A stretch of 49,288 bases of DNA from an uncultured SAR86 cluster bacterium (GTDB lineage Bacteria > Pseudomonadota > Gammaproteobacteria > Magnimaribacterales > D2472): NCBI GenBank assembly GCA_902631785.1, contig CACOZT010000001.1, positions 83,453-132,740 on the forward strand, given 5' to 3'. Positions 1-7,959 of this stretch are shown one piece after another. The position numbers were made by a program, and so were the translations under genes. How positions within the stretch are numbered: the first letter of the stretch is position 1; each line of letters starts with the position of its first letter. The notes under the pieces are model-generated. The model searched no databases. It was not told where the DNA came from and saw only the letters and a list, made by a program, of their open reading frames with translations.

Positions 1-1
1 A

Positions 2-538
2 GTTGCTAGAGAATCTATAAGAAAAGATGAGAATTTTCATAACGGTGATTATTATGAGCACAAAGTTATACCTAAAAATGGTATTAAAACTGCAAGGATG
101 CTCGGTCACATTACTTATCTTTCAGAAGAGCATATGGATTCAAGATTTGGGAGAAAGTTTCAAGATGAAGGTTCGAAAGTAGAAGAATCTGTTAGCTTCG
201 AGGTTGAAAATTATTTGCAATATAAGGGCGAACAATTTTCAGAACTTTTTGATGCAAATTCATACATTTTAATGACAAAAGTAATGGACAGTTACGATGC
301 TGGAAAAGATAAAACTCTAGTTGAGGCTTTAAAAGATGTAAAAGCTGAGCTTTTAATTGTTGGCTTTTACTCAGATTGGCTCTATCCACCAGAAAGAGGA
401 AAGGAAATACAAATAGCTGCAATGAATAATAATATAAAGTCTTCTTTTGTGGTCCTTCAAGGAGATCACGGACATGATAGTTTTTTATTTAATTCAGAAA
501 CTTACTCAAATTTAATTTCAAATTTCATAGAATCATAA
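2..538 (+). CDS. metX: Homoserine O-acyltransferase MetX, 3' part
   Basis: This is the C-terminal part of the alpha/beta-hydrolase enzyme that acylates L-homoserine in methionine synthesis. The frame is open from base 2 to TAA at 536-538, so the start and the nucleophile-serine region lie outside the window. Visible family marks are ARMLGHITYLSEE, the acid residue in SDWLYPP and the catalytic histidine in HGHDSFLF. The next gene is metW, and the stop overlaps its ATG by one base (TAATG), which fits translational coupling. The donor (acetyl- or succinyl-CoA) cannot be decided because the specificity residues are in the missing N-terminal part. Identification as MetX is strong from the motifs and the metW partner. 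Confidence 0.93.
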   Translation, partial: VARESIRKDENFHNGDYYEHKVIPKNGIKTARMLGHITYLSEEHMDSRFGRKFQDEGSKVEESVSFEVENYLQYKGEQFSELFDANSYILMTKVMDSYDAGKDKTLVEALKDVKAELLIVGFYSDWLYPPERGKEIQIAAMNNNIKSSFVVLQGDHGHDSFLFNSETYSNLISNFIES

Positions 539-1128
539 TGGCTACAAGACTTTCAAAAATTATAAACAGCTGGGTGCCAGAAAATTCAAAAGTTATTGAT
601 TTTGGTTGTGGTGATGGATCATTATTAAAAGAGTTATTTGAAAATAAGCAAGTTCTTGGATATGGCGTTGAGATAAATGATTTAAAGATTGAAAAATGTA
701 TTGAGAAAGGTATACCTGTGATTAAGCTTGATATAGACAAAGGCCTAAATGATTTCATGTCATCAAATTTTGATTTATCGATTATGGCAAGATCAATTCA
801 GTGTCTCAAAAATCCTGATCTTGCTCTTAACAGGATGTTGGATTTATCAAAAAGATGCGTCGTAACTCTTCCTAATCTTGGTTACTGGAGATGCAGAATA
901 AACCTAGCATCCGGAAAAATGCCAATAACACCAGAACTACCTTCTAGCTGGTATGAAACAGAGAATATTCATTTATGTACAATTAAAGATTTTGAGAATC
1001 TTTGTTTAAAAGAAAATATTAGCATCAAGGATAAAGTTTTTATAAATAGAAGTGGAAATCAAGGTGGTTTATCCAAAATTAATCCAAATTTATTTGCTGT
1101 AGAAGGGGTCTATTTACTTGAAAAGTAA
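538..1128 (+). CDS. metW: MetW, methionine biosynthesis methyltransferase-like protein
   Basis: A 196-residue class I SAM-methyltransferase fold protein. The SAM-binding motif VIDFGCGDGSLL lies near residues 19-30, followed by the acidic end of strand 2 (GYGVEI) and the family stretch MARSIQCLKNPD. MetW normally accompanies MetX and is thought to support homoserine acylation; its methyl acceptor is not firmly known. The ATG overlaps the metX stop by one base, and the 3' end overlaps the rdgB start by 11 bases, so the three genes are very probably one transcription unit. Length is typical for the family (about 195-200 residues). Confidence 0.93.
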   Translation: MATRLSKIINSWVPENSKVIDFGCGDGSLLKELFENKQVLGYGVEINDLKIEKCIEKGIPVIKLDIDKGLNDFMSSNFDLSIMARSIQCLKNPDLALNRMLDLSKRCVVTLPNLGYWRCRINLASGKMPITPELPSSWYETENIHLCTIKDFENLCLKENISIKDKVFINRSGNQGGLSKINPNLFAVEGVYLLEK

Positions 1129-1729
1129 TGGTGACATCCTTATTGCTTCATCAAATAAGGGAAAATTAAAAGAATTCAAGAAACTATTCAAAGATCATAA
1201 AGTTTTTTCTTTATCTGATCTTAATATTAGAGATGCTATTGAGGATGGGGATTCTTTTCTAGAAAATGCAATTATTAAAGCAAAACATGGCGCTAAAGAA
1301 TCTAAAATTTATACCATTGCAGATGATTCAGGAATTGTTGTCCCTGAATTAGGCTATGAACCAGGCATTTATTCTGCAAGATATGCTGGTGAAGGTGCTA
1401 GTGATAAAGATAATAGAGATAAGATTATCCAGAAGTTGATTGAAAAAAAAGAAGAGAGTCTTGAAGCTTTCTATGTTTGTGTTCTTGTTGGACTAAGAAG
1501 TCCTAATGATCCTATGCCTATAGTAACTCAAGGTGAAATTCATGGAAGAATATCAATAAATAGTTCAGGAGAAGGAGGGTTTGGATATGACAAAATCTTT
1601 TATCCGGATGGCTATGATTGCTCAATGGCCTCTATGGACCAACAAGTTAAAAATAAAGTTAGTCATAGAGCAATTGCTTCAGAAAAATTTATAAAAATAT
1701 TTAACGATAGTTATAATAATTTTTCATAA
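1118..1729 (+). CDS. rdgB: dITP/XTP pyrophosphatase RdgB (Ham1 family)
   Basis: A 203-residue house-cleaning enzyme that hydrolyses dITP, ITP and XTP to monophosphates and so keeps deaminated purines out of DNA. Motifs: SSNKGKLKEF (residues 11-20, phosphate binding), ADDSGI (68-73, with the general acidic pair D69-D70), PGIYSARYAG (82-91) and GGFGYDKIF near residue 160. The start is TTG at 1118; there is no in-frame ATG, and AAGGGG at about 1103-1108 gives a well-spaced ribosome site. It overlaps metW by 11 bases, and its 3' end overlaps the convergent trmB gene by 19 bases, so no separate terminator fits between them. Confidence 0.94.
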   Translation: MKSNGDILIASSNKGKLKEFKKLFKDHKVFSLSDLNIRDAIEDGDSFLENAIIKAKHGAKESKIYTIADDSGIVVPELGYEPGIYSARYAGEGASDKDNRDKIIQKLIEKKEESLEAFYVCVLVGLRSPNDPMPIVTQGEIHGRISINSSGEGGFGYDKIFYPDGYDCSMASMDQQVKNKVSHRAIASEKFIKIFNDSYNNFS

Positions 1730-2358
1730 TTAAATTCAAATAACTCTCTACCCTCTTCTATTCCTCTTCTTTCGAACTTAGAAAGAGAATCTTTTTGAAA
1801 AGGCTTATGAGAGGATGGCTTAAATAATTTATTTACTTTAAATGATTCAGAAATACTTTCTGCATAGTTTTCCCAATCTGTAGATATGTATAAGTTTGAA
1901 TCATCCTTCATAAAATCATGGATCATTTTTAAAAAAGATTTATTTATAAGCCTTCTTTTATGATGTTTTTCTTTTGGCCAAGGATCGGGACAAATAATAA
2001 TAACTGAATCAAATACTTTTTTTGGTCTTTGATCTAAGAGGAGCCTAATATCATCTGAAAAAATTCTTATATTATTAATTTTATTTTCTTTTATATTCGA
2101 AACCAAAGTCCCTATGCCTGACATATAAACTTCAGAGCCTATAAATAATGAGCTAGGCTCATTTGTTGCTTGGCAAATAATATTTTCAGCATTGCCAAAG
2201 CCAATTTCTAAATAACATTTATCAAACTGCTTGCTGATATATTCAACTTCTTGAATGCTTTTTACAGAAAATTCTGACAAGGAAGTTAAGCTTTGAGTCT
2301 GCTTTTTTGTGATTCGACCTTTTCTTTTGACAAACGAGGGAAGAAATTTTAATTGCAT
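1711..2358 (-). CDS. trmB: tRNA (guanine-N7-)-methyltransferase TrmB
   Basis: A 215-residue enzyme that makes m7G at position 46 of tRNA from SAM. It shows the N-terminal SFVKRKGRITKKQ segment, the SAM motif LEIGFGNAEN (50-59) with the SAM-binding acidic residue E76, the signature PDPWPKEKHHKRR (124-136) and KFERRG near the C-terminus. It follows rpoH by 15 bases on the minus strand and is probably the last gene of that operon. It converges on rdgB with a 19-base 3' overlap. Identification is secure. Confidence 0.95.
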   Translation of the reverse strand: MQLKFLPSFVKRKGRITKKQTQSLTSLSEFSVKSIQEVEYISKQFDKCYLEIGFGNAENIICQATNEPSSLFIGSEVYMSGIGTLVSNIKENKINNIRIFSDDIRLLLDQRPKKVFDSVIIICPDPWPKEKHHKRRLINKSFLKMIHDFMKDDSNLYISTDWENYAESISESFKVNKLFKPSSHKPFQKDSLSKFERRGIEEGRELFEFNYEKLL

Positions 2359-2373
2359 TGCTAAATGCTAGAA

Positions 2374-3234
2374 TTATGCAAAATCTACCATAAATGCTTT
2401 TAATTTCTTAAGTGCGCTGTTTTCGATTTGTCTTATTCTTTCAGCGGACACTTTATATTCATCGGCTAAATCATGAAGAGTAGCTTTTTCATCGGAAAGG
2501 TATCTTCTATTAAGAATATCTTTACTTCTATCATCTAGAGTTTTTAATGCAGCAAGAAGCTCAGCTCTATTTACTTGTTCTGCTTGCTCTGATGCTACTA
2601 CGATTTCAGGATCATATCTTTTGTCTTCTAAGTATTGAGAAGGAGACATAATTTCTTCATCATCACCAGAGGGAACTGGTGAATCAAATGATGAATCATT
2701 TGAAGATAGCCTATTTTCCATATGCAATACATCTTTAACCTCAACATTTAAGTCAGATGCTATTTTTTCAGCTTCTTCTTTAGTCAACCAGTCTAGTGAT
2801 TTCTTTTTGCCTCTTAGGTTAAAGAATAGTTTTCTTTGCGCTTTTGTTGTAGCAATTTTTACTAATCTCCAGTTTTTGAGAATATATTCATGAATCTCAG
2901 CTTTGATCCAATGAACCGCAAAAGAAACTAGTTTCACGCCTCTATGAGGATCATATTTATCTACAGCTTTCATTAGGCCAACATTACCCTCTTGAATTAT
3001 ATCTCCAAGTGGCAATCCATAACCCTGATATGACCTTGCTATGTGAACCACAAATCTCAAATGATGAATAACAAGCTGTCTTGCAGCATCTAAATCATCT
3101 TCTTCATATAATTTTAGAGCAAGCTCTTTCTCCTCTTCTTTTGTAAGAATAGGTATTGAATGAACAGATGAAAGATATGATTCAATATCCTTACCTGGAC
3201 TATTTAGTTGTGAGGGTTGTAACTGTGTGCCCAT
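2374..3234 (-). CDS. rpoH: RNA polymerase heat-shock sigma factor RpoH (sigma-32)
   Basis: A 286-residue alternative sigma factor. Region 2 spans roughly residues 60-140 and includes GDIIQEGNVGLMKAVDKYDP and KLVSFAVHWIKAEI. The RpoH box QRKLFFNLRGKK separates it from the housekeeping sigma factor. Region 4.2 helix-turn-helix lies near residues 255-275 (TLHDLADEYKVSAERIRQIE). The gene lies 54 bases after cysQ on the same strand and 15 bases before trmB. Its leader is entirely A/T apart from two bases, has no clear Shine-Dalgarno sequence before the ATG at 3234, and contains a perfect inverted repeat (3251-3275). This invites the idea of translational or transcriptional control, but no function for the repeat is shown. 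Confidence 0.96.
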   Translation of the reverse strand: MGTQLQPSQLNSPGKDIESYLSSVHSIPILTKEEEKELALKLYEEDDLDAARQLVIHHLRFVVHIARSYQGYGLPLGDIIQEGNVGLMKAVDKYDPHRGVKLVSFAVHWIKAEIHEYILKNWRLVKIATTKAQRKLFFNLRGKKKSLDWLTKEEAEKIASDLNVEVKDVLHMENRLSSNDSSFDSPVPSGDDEEIMSPSQYLEDKRYDPEIVVASEQAEQVNRAELLAALKTLDDRSKDILNRRYLSDEKATLHDLADEYKVSAERIRQIENSALKKLKAFMVDFA

Positions 3235-3250
3235 AATATAAATAAAATTT

Positions 3251-3275
3251 ATAATTAATTATATCAATTAATTAT
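3251..3275 (-). repeat. AT-only inverted repeat in rpoH leader
   Basis: ATAATTAAT (3251-3259) and its exact complement ATTAATTAT (3267-3275) flank a seven-base loop. The repeat lies 17 bases upstream of the rpoH ATG, between cysQ and rpoH. As RNA it could form a nine-pair A-U stem of low stability. As DNA it could be an operator or part of a promoter. An AT-rich background makes chance more likely, so function is uncertain. Confidence 0.45.
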
Positions 3276-3288
3276 GAATATATGGAAA

Positions 3289-4101
3289 TTATACCAATTT
3301 TTTAAAAAAATCTCCTAAAACTGGCAAAAAATCACTTTTTATTGATTTATTTCTAAAAGCTACGAAATAAGGGTTCAGTATTGTGTCTTCTTTGGCATAC
3401 TCTAATTCCATATTATCTTCAATTCTTACAACACTTCCTCCATAGCTACTCAACACAGCATGTGCGGCTGCTATATCCCATTCAGATGTTGGACCAAATC
3501 TCGGGTATATATCTGCCTCATTATCTGCCAAACTGCATAGCTTTAACGAACTACCCTTTTCAATGATTTCATATTCAATATTTTTTTTATCCAAAAATTG
3601 AAGGAAGTCTTTATCTTTTTCGCTTTTATGACTTTTACTCATAACTATTCTTAATTTTTTAACAGAATCGTTTTCGGTTTGAGTATTTTGGAATACAGAG
3701 CCATGCCAAATTTTTTCAGTAACTGGTGCTGCAACGATTCCAAATACGGCTTTCTTGTTACTAATCATCGCTATGTTTACTGTAAATTCACCAGTTTGAT
3801 TAATAAATTCCTTTGTTCCATCTAATGGATCAACAAGCCAATATGTTTCTTCAAGTGCTTTAATCAAATCTTCATTAAAAGTTTCTTCTGATATGATCGG
3901 AAAATCTCTGGAGATTTGCTCTAATGAGTTCAAAATTATCTCATTTGAGCTTTTATCAGCAAGTGTTAGCGGAGAACCGTCTTGCTTTTCTTCTTGGCCA
4001 ATGTCATTTGAATGATAGATATCCATGATTGCGCTTGAAGCTTGTTTTACACAATCTTTTAACTTTTCTAGGTTCTCGTCAAAAAATGTCTTACTAATCA
4101 T
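3289..4101 (-). CDS. cysQ: 3'(2'),5'-bisphosphate nucleotidase CysQ
   Basis: A 270-residue inositol-monophosphatase-fold enzyme that removes the 3'-phosphate from PAP/PAPS. Metal-site motifs: DGSPLTLADK (41-50), SEET with E72, DPLDGTKEFI (91-100, D91 and D94), and the C-terminal EWDIAAAHAVL near 207-217. It starts two bases after the alkaline phosphatase stop, so it belongs to the phosphatase-rpoH run. The family also includes inositol monophosphatases, but FINQTGEFTVNIA after the DPLDGT motif fits CysQ best. Confidence 0.9.
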   Translation of the reverse strand: MISKTFFDENLEKLKDCVKQASSAIMDIYHSNDIGQEEKQDGSPLTLADKSSNEIILNSLEQISRDFPIISEETFNEDLIKALEETYWLVDPLDGTKEFINQTGEFTVNIAMISNKKAVFGIVAAPVTEKIWHGSVFQNTQTENDSVKKLRIVMSKSHKSEKDKDFLQFLDKKNIEYEIIEKGSSLKLCSLADNEADIYPRFGPTSEWDIAAAHAVLSSYGGSVVRIEDNMELEYAKEDTILNPYFVAFRNKSIKSDFLPVLGDFFKKLV

Positions 4102-4103
4102 TT

Positions 4104-5234
4104 CTATTCAGTATTACAGCTCTGGTTCTTAAGATTCTTGTAATCAATTGCATTTAAAATTTTATAATGAATATCAGTGTTATCCATTAAACCCTGAAAT
4201 AATTCAGCACCCGGTCCATATGCCTGAACTCCCACTGGGATGGAAGTATGTCTTCCTGTGCCCCACTGAATAACTACATTGTCATCATTTTGTCTTAGTA
4301 TTTGAAGGCCTCCTGTTTCATGATCAGATGTTACTATCAATAATGTTTCTTTATTTTCATTTACAAAGTTTATTAAGTCTTTAATGGTTAAATCAAAATC
4401 TCTGAATTCTTCAATCATTTCACTCGCATTATTGTCGTGGCCTGCCCAGTCAATTTGGCTTCCCTCCGTCATCAAGAAAAATCCATTACATTTATCTTTT
4501 AAATGTTGCAATGCGAAATTGGTCATCTGTCTTTGAGTTGGATTCTTATCAGACCTTTCTATACCATCCTTATCAAATAAACCAATAATTCTCTTTGAAA
4601 ATTCAAGTTTTTTACCTAAAGACTCTGATGAGGTTATTACGTGATGGGTACTGGTAATTTTATCAATGTCAAAAAACTTCTCTCCTCCACCTAATGCTAT
4701 TTCAATTGGTGAATAAATTAATTGATTTGCTATATCTTTATAATCATATCTATTGTCTGTATGAGCATAGAAAGCTGCAGGAGTTGCATGAGTTACTGAT
4801 GATGTTGCTACAACTCCAGAAACATATCCTTTGGTATCTAACATTTCAGTAATCGTTCTAAGTTCTTCTTTTTTATGATTAATTGACAAATATTTTATTT
4901 TTGTTTTTTGGCCTGTTGCCCATGTGGTTGCTGCAGCTGCTGAATCAGTATAAACATTATCATAAGAGTGAGTTAAAGATGTTCCATGATATGGAAGCTG
5001 ATCAATGAACAGTCTATGATCAAATCCTCCAATAGCAATTCGGGATAAAGTAATTTGATTTAGTGCCAATCCATCGCCAATTACAAGAATAATATTTTTT
5101 GCCTTCAAATTATCCGAAAAATTCTTTATTTCTAAATATTCAGTTTCCTTTGATCCAATCTTTATCGATTCAGTATTTTTTGAAGAATCGCAAGATGAAA
5201 TTACTAATGCAATAAATATGATGAAAAATTTCAT
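4104..5234 (-). CDS. Alkaline phosphatase, probable lipoprotein
   Basis: A 376-residue PhoA-superfamily phosphomonoesterase. The N-terminus has a short lipoprotein signal ending ISSC with Cys15, so it is probably anchored in the envelope. Catalytic marks: VIGDGLA (D54, metal), YTDSAAAATTWATG with nucleophile Ser98, HATPAAFYAHTD, MTEGSQIDWAGHD, TSDHETGG and TGRHTSIPV, which supply the metal ligands. It is shorter than E. coli PhoA (about 470). Its ATG overlaps the stop of the acid phosphatase upstream (TAATG), and cysQ follows after two bases. No pho box was recognised by eye. It likely scavenges phosphate from organic esters. Confidence 0.92.
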   Translation of the reverse strand: MKFFIIFIALVISSCDSSKNTESIKIGSKETEYLEIKNFSDNLKAKNIILVIGDGLALNQITLSRIAIGGFDHRLFIDQLPYHGTSLTHSYDNVYTDSAAAATTWATGQKTKIKYLSINHKKEELRTITEMLDTKGYVSGVVATSSVTHATPAAFYAHTDNRYDYKDIANQLIYSPIEIALGGGEKFFDIDKITSTHHVITSSESLGKKLEFSKRIIGLFDKDGIERSDKNPTQRQMTNFALQHLKDKCNGFFLMTEGSQIDWAGHDNNASEMIEEFRDFDLTIKDLINFVNENKETLLIVTSDHETGGLQILRQNDDNVVIQWGTGRHTSIPVGVQAYGPGAELFQGLMDNTDIHYKILNAIDYKNLKNQSCNTE

Positions 5235-6076
5235 TAATTTTTATCTAGAGCCTTAAGTCTTTGATTTACTCTATCGCTCTCCTCAGGAAAACAGCTCCAA
5301 CAATGCTCATATATAGCTTCTTCCCATTCTCCATACATCGGATTAATAAGCATGAACCACTTTTGTCCCCACATATCAGAATACTTATCAATTAGCATTT
5401 TCCTGCTACTTATACTGGTTGCAGTATCTTTCAATGGAATGAAGTCGTCCAATTGATCACCAAAAATATGAATGACTCGGAAATCTTTACTTATTAAATC
5501 ACGCCTACTTGTTTTATCTGATGTCCAACCTTTTTCATTCTTCATCAGAAGAACATCAATATCTTCATCAAGAGGCAATCCTAAATTTTTAATATTGTTT
5601 CTTGTATATTCTTCTAAGTCATGAGTCCTGTTAGTGACATAAAAAACTTTTACTCCTTTAGAATTTGCGTAACTTAGATATTCTTTAACTCCTGGTAACG
5701 CTTCGGCTGACTCTTCAGAAACCCATTCCTTCCAACCAATTGGATAATTTGTTCCATTTTTAATACTTCTGACCTGATGCTCTGAATTATCGAGAACTGT
5801 CTCATCAATGTCTAAAATAACTGCTGGTGGAAGATTATGATAATCAATTTTTTGATCCACAAGCGCACTCCAAGATTTATCTTTCAATGCATCATCAATA
5901 TTATTTTTAGCTAATGCATATGTTTGAACAGTGTTAGCCTTATATTCAGCAGATGTTCTTTTAAATAAAACCGCAAGAAGTGATTGTTGCTGATATGAAT
6001 TATCAATTTCATTTGCAATAGGAGCATTATTAAAAAAAATTATGCAATATAAAAAAATGTGTCTTAGTGATTTCAT
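5234..6076 (-). CDS. Secreted HAD-family acid phosphatase (class C/B, e(P4)-like)
   Basis: A 280-residue HAD subfamily IIIB phosphatase, probably a periplasmic 5'-nucleotidase or nonspecific acid phosphatase. The signal peptide ends near residue 21 (NNAPIA). The segment AEYKANTVQTYALAKNNI is typical of the class. The nucleophile motif is ILDIDETVLDN with D89 and D91, followed by VFYVTNRT (motif II) and HIFGDQLDDF (motif IV). It is the first gene of the minus-strand run that leads through alkaline phosphatase and cysQ to rpoH. A palindrome lies nine bases upstream of its ATG. Class C (e(P4)) is preferred over class B, with moderate certainty. Confidence 0.88.
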   Translation of the reverse strand: MKSLRHIFLYCIIFFNNAPIANEIDNSYQQQSLLAVLFKRTSAEYKANTVQTYALAKNNIDDALKDKSWSALVDQKIDYHNLPPAVILDIDETVLDNSEHQVRSIKNGTNYPIGWKEWVSEESAEALPGVKEYLSYANSKGVKVFYVTNRTHDLEEYTRNNIKNLGLPLDEDIDVLLMKNEKGWTSDKTSRRDLISKDFRVIHIFGDQLDDFIPLKDTATSISSRKMLIDKYSDMWGQKWFMLINPMYGEWEEAIYEHCWSCFPEESDRVNQRLKALDKN

Positions 6077-6084
6077 TGTTCAAG

Positions 6085-6098
6085 AGCATTATAATGCT
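6085..6098. promoter_or_regulatory. 14-bp perfect palindrome between divergent genes
   Basis: AGCATTATAATGCT is its own exact reverse complement. It sits in the 53-base gap between the acid phosphatase start (6076, minus) and the small plus-strand ORF (6130). A dyad at this place fits an operator for a dimeric regulator that could serve both directions. The central TATAAT could also act as a -10 element. No regulator is identified. Confidence 0.5.
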
Positions 6099-6129
6099 TA
6101 GATTATAATTAGGTTACAAAAATTTATTT

Positions 6130-6291
6130 ATGGATAATAGAATAATAGAAAATTTAGAGAAATTAAAAAAAATGCTTGTTCTTTTAAGTGAAGAACGTAA
6201 AGTTGTATTGTCTCATCATAAAACATTTGAACATGTTGAAAAGATGAGATCAATTGTTAATGAATCAATAGAAATGGTAAATAAATCATGA
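6130..6291 (+). CDS. Small 53-residue coiled-coil-like protein
   Basis: ATG at 6130 opens a 53-codon frame ending in TGA 6289-6291. That stop overlaps the ATG of the following crotonase gene (ATGA, four bases), the same coupling seen at other real gene pairs here. The product is charged and lacks a membrane segment. It has a helical, heptad-like pattern (IIENLEKLKKMLVLLSEE and later VEKMRSIVNESIEMV). I do not recognise a family. The evidence is coupling and composition only. Confidence 0.6.
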   Translation: MDNRIIENLEKLKKMLVLLSEERKVVLSHHKTFEHVEKMRSIVNESIEMVNKS

Positions 6292-7154
6292 GCAATAATA
6301 AATATAAATGTTTTGATCTTAATGTATCTGAAAATATCGCAAACCTTGTTTTATCAAGGCCTGATGAGCTCAATACAATGTCAAGAGATTTCTGGGTAGA
6401 GCTTGGAGATATATTAGATGAGATTAATAGGAACTCTGATATTAGGGTCGTAATTATGTCATCATCTGGCAAACACTTTTGTGCCGGAATGGATTTAAGT
6501 GCTTTTTCAAATGGAGTTGAAGATATTCCTGCCGATAAGAAGCCAGACAGTGCGAGAGTTGGAGAGGCTTTATACAGAGTTGCAAAAGAACTTCAAGGAT
6601 ATATAAGTAATTTAGAGAAAATAAGAGTGCCAGTAATTGCTGCTATTCAAGGAGGGTGTATTGGAGGAGCTGTTGATATGGTTACAGCATGTGACATCAG
6701 GCTCGCATCAAAAGAAGCTTTCTTCTGTATACAAGAAATTAATATTGGAATGGCCGCTGATGTAGGAACTCTTCAAAGATTACCAAAAATTATTCCTGAT
6801 TCAAAAATGAGGGAAATGGCATATACAGGAAGAAGGATGTATGCAGAAGAGGCAAAAGAGTCTGGATTAATAAGTGACATGTTCGAAACTCAAGAAGAAA
6901 TGCTTGAGGGTGCTAATAAGTTAGCAAAAGAAATAGCTTCAAAATCTCCAGTAGCAATATATGGACTTAAAGCAGTAATGAACTACTCAAGAGACCATAG
7001 TGTAAGTGATAGCCTTGAATACAATGCTTTATGGAGCGGCGCAATGTTAAGTCAGAAAGATATGACTGAGGCTATAACTGCTAATATGGAAAAAAGAGAT
7101 GCATCGTTTGATGATATGGTCGATGTTAAAAAGTTTAACGAATCAGGCTCTTAA
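6288..7154 (+). CDS. Crotonase, delta(3,5)-delta(2,4)-dienoyl-CoA isomerase type
   Basis: A 288-residue enoyl-CoA hydratase/isomerase superfamily member. The oxyanion-hole segments are HFCAGMDLSAF (63-73) and AAIQGGCIGGAVD. Acidic residues D130, E150 and D158 fall in AVDMVTACD, CIQEINIG and AADVGTLQRLP, with the same 20- and 8-residue spacing as the catalytic acids known for rat ECH1 (D176, E196, D204). This supports isomerisation of 3,5-dienoyl-CoA in breakdown of polyunsaturated fatty acids rather than simple hydration. It overlaps the small upstream ORF by four bases and the convergent yaaA by four. No other beta-oxidation gene adjoins it. Confidence 0.85.
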   Translation: MSNNKYKCFDLNVSENIANLVLSRPDELNTMSRDFWVELGDILDEINRNSDIRVVIMSSSGKHFCAGMDLSAFSNGVEDIPADKKPDSARVGEALYRVAKELQGYISNLEKIRVPVIAAIQGGCIGGAVDMVTACDIRLASKEAFFCIQEINIGMAADVGTLQRLPKIIPDSKMREMAYTGRRMYAEEAKESGLISDMFETQEEMLEGANKLAKEIASKSPVAIYGLKAVMNYSRDHSVSDSLEYNALWSGAMLSQKDMTEAITANMEKRDASFDDMVDVKKFNESGS

Positions 7155-7921
7155 GACTTTCTAAGAAATACAGGAACAGTTGTTGTTGACTCTGCTTTTG
7201 AGTACCTATATCCATCTAGGTCAAATCCAGTTAAGTCTTCAAAGTCAGTAACTTTATTTTTAATTATCCATCTAGCCATTAGACCTCTAGCTTTCTTTGC
7301 ATAGAAACTAATAATTTTATAATTACCATTTTTGTAATCTTTAAATGTTGGAGTCACAACATTAATATCTTCAGGCAATTTTCCCAAAACTGTAAAATAC
7401 TCTTTAGATGCAAGATTAATTAAAAGATCTGATTTTTGGTTTTTCAATTCATCTAATACATTTTTTTGAACCTTATCACCCCAAAATTCATATAGATTTT
7501 TTCCTTCTGAGGTCTGTAGTTTTGTTCCCATCTCAAGTCTATATGGCTTCATAAGATCCAATGGTCTCAGTATTCCATATAGCCCGGATAAAATTCTTAT
7601 ATGCTTTTGAGCAAATTTCATTTCAGCATTATTTAAATCTTCAGCTTGAAGTCCTTGATATACGTCTCCTTTAAAAACAAGCATTGAAGGCTTTGAATCA
7701 GCAGCTACTTTTTTTGCCGGAGACCATGATTGATATCTATCAAAATTCAGTGTGGCAAGTTTATCGCTTAGCCCCATTAAAGATGCTATATCTTTTGGTT
7801 CTTTTGATTTTAAGTTATTAATAAGTTTTGAAGACTGGCTCAAAAATGCTGGTACAGAATGATCATGATTTGATTCAAATTCATAATCAAGTGTTTTTGC
7901 TGGAGAAAGTACTATAATCAT
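7151..7921 (-). CDS. yaaA: Peroxide stress protein YaaA (UPF0246)
   Basis: A 256-residue protein beginning MIIVLSPAKTLDYE, the family hallmark. Further conserved blocks are FKGDVYQGLQA, RILSGLYGILRPLDLMKPYR, EMGTKL, YEFWGDKV, LINLASKEYF and ISFYAKKARGLMARWI. E. coli YaaA lowers free iron and protects DNA from hydrogen peroxide; the same role is assumed here. Length is typical. It converges on the crotonase gene with a four-base overlap and is divergent from the TRAP genes, with 38 bases between starts. Confidence 0.94.
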   Translation of the reverse strand: MIIVLSPAKTLDYEFESNHDHSVPAFLSQSSKLINNLKSKEPKDIASLMGLSDKLATLNFDRYQSWSPAKKVAADSKPSMLVFKGDVYQGLQAEDLNNAEMKFAQKHIRILSGLYGILRPLDLMKPYRLEMGTKLQTSEGKNLYEFWGDKVQKNVLDELKNQKSDLLINLASKEYFTVLGKLPEDINVVTPTFKDYKNGNYKIISFYAKKARGLMARWIIKNKVTDFEDLTGFDLDGYRYSKAESTTTVPVFLRKS

Positions 7922-7959
7922 GGCTGTATTTTAACGAATACCCAGAGGCATATTCAACA

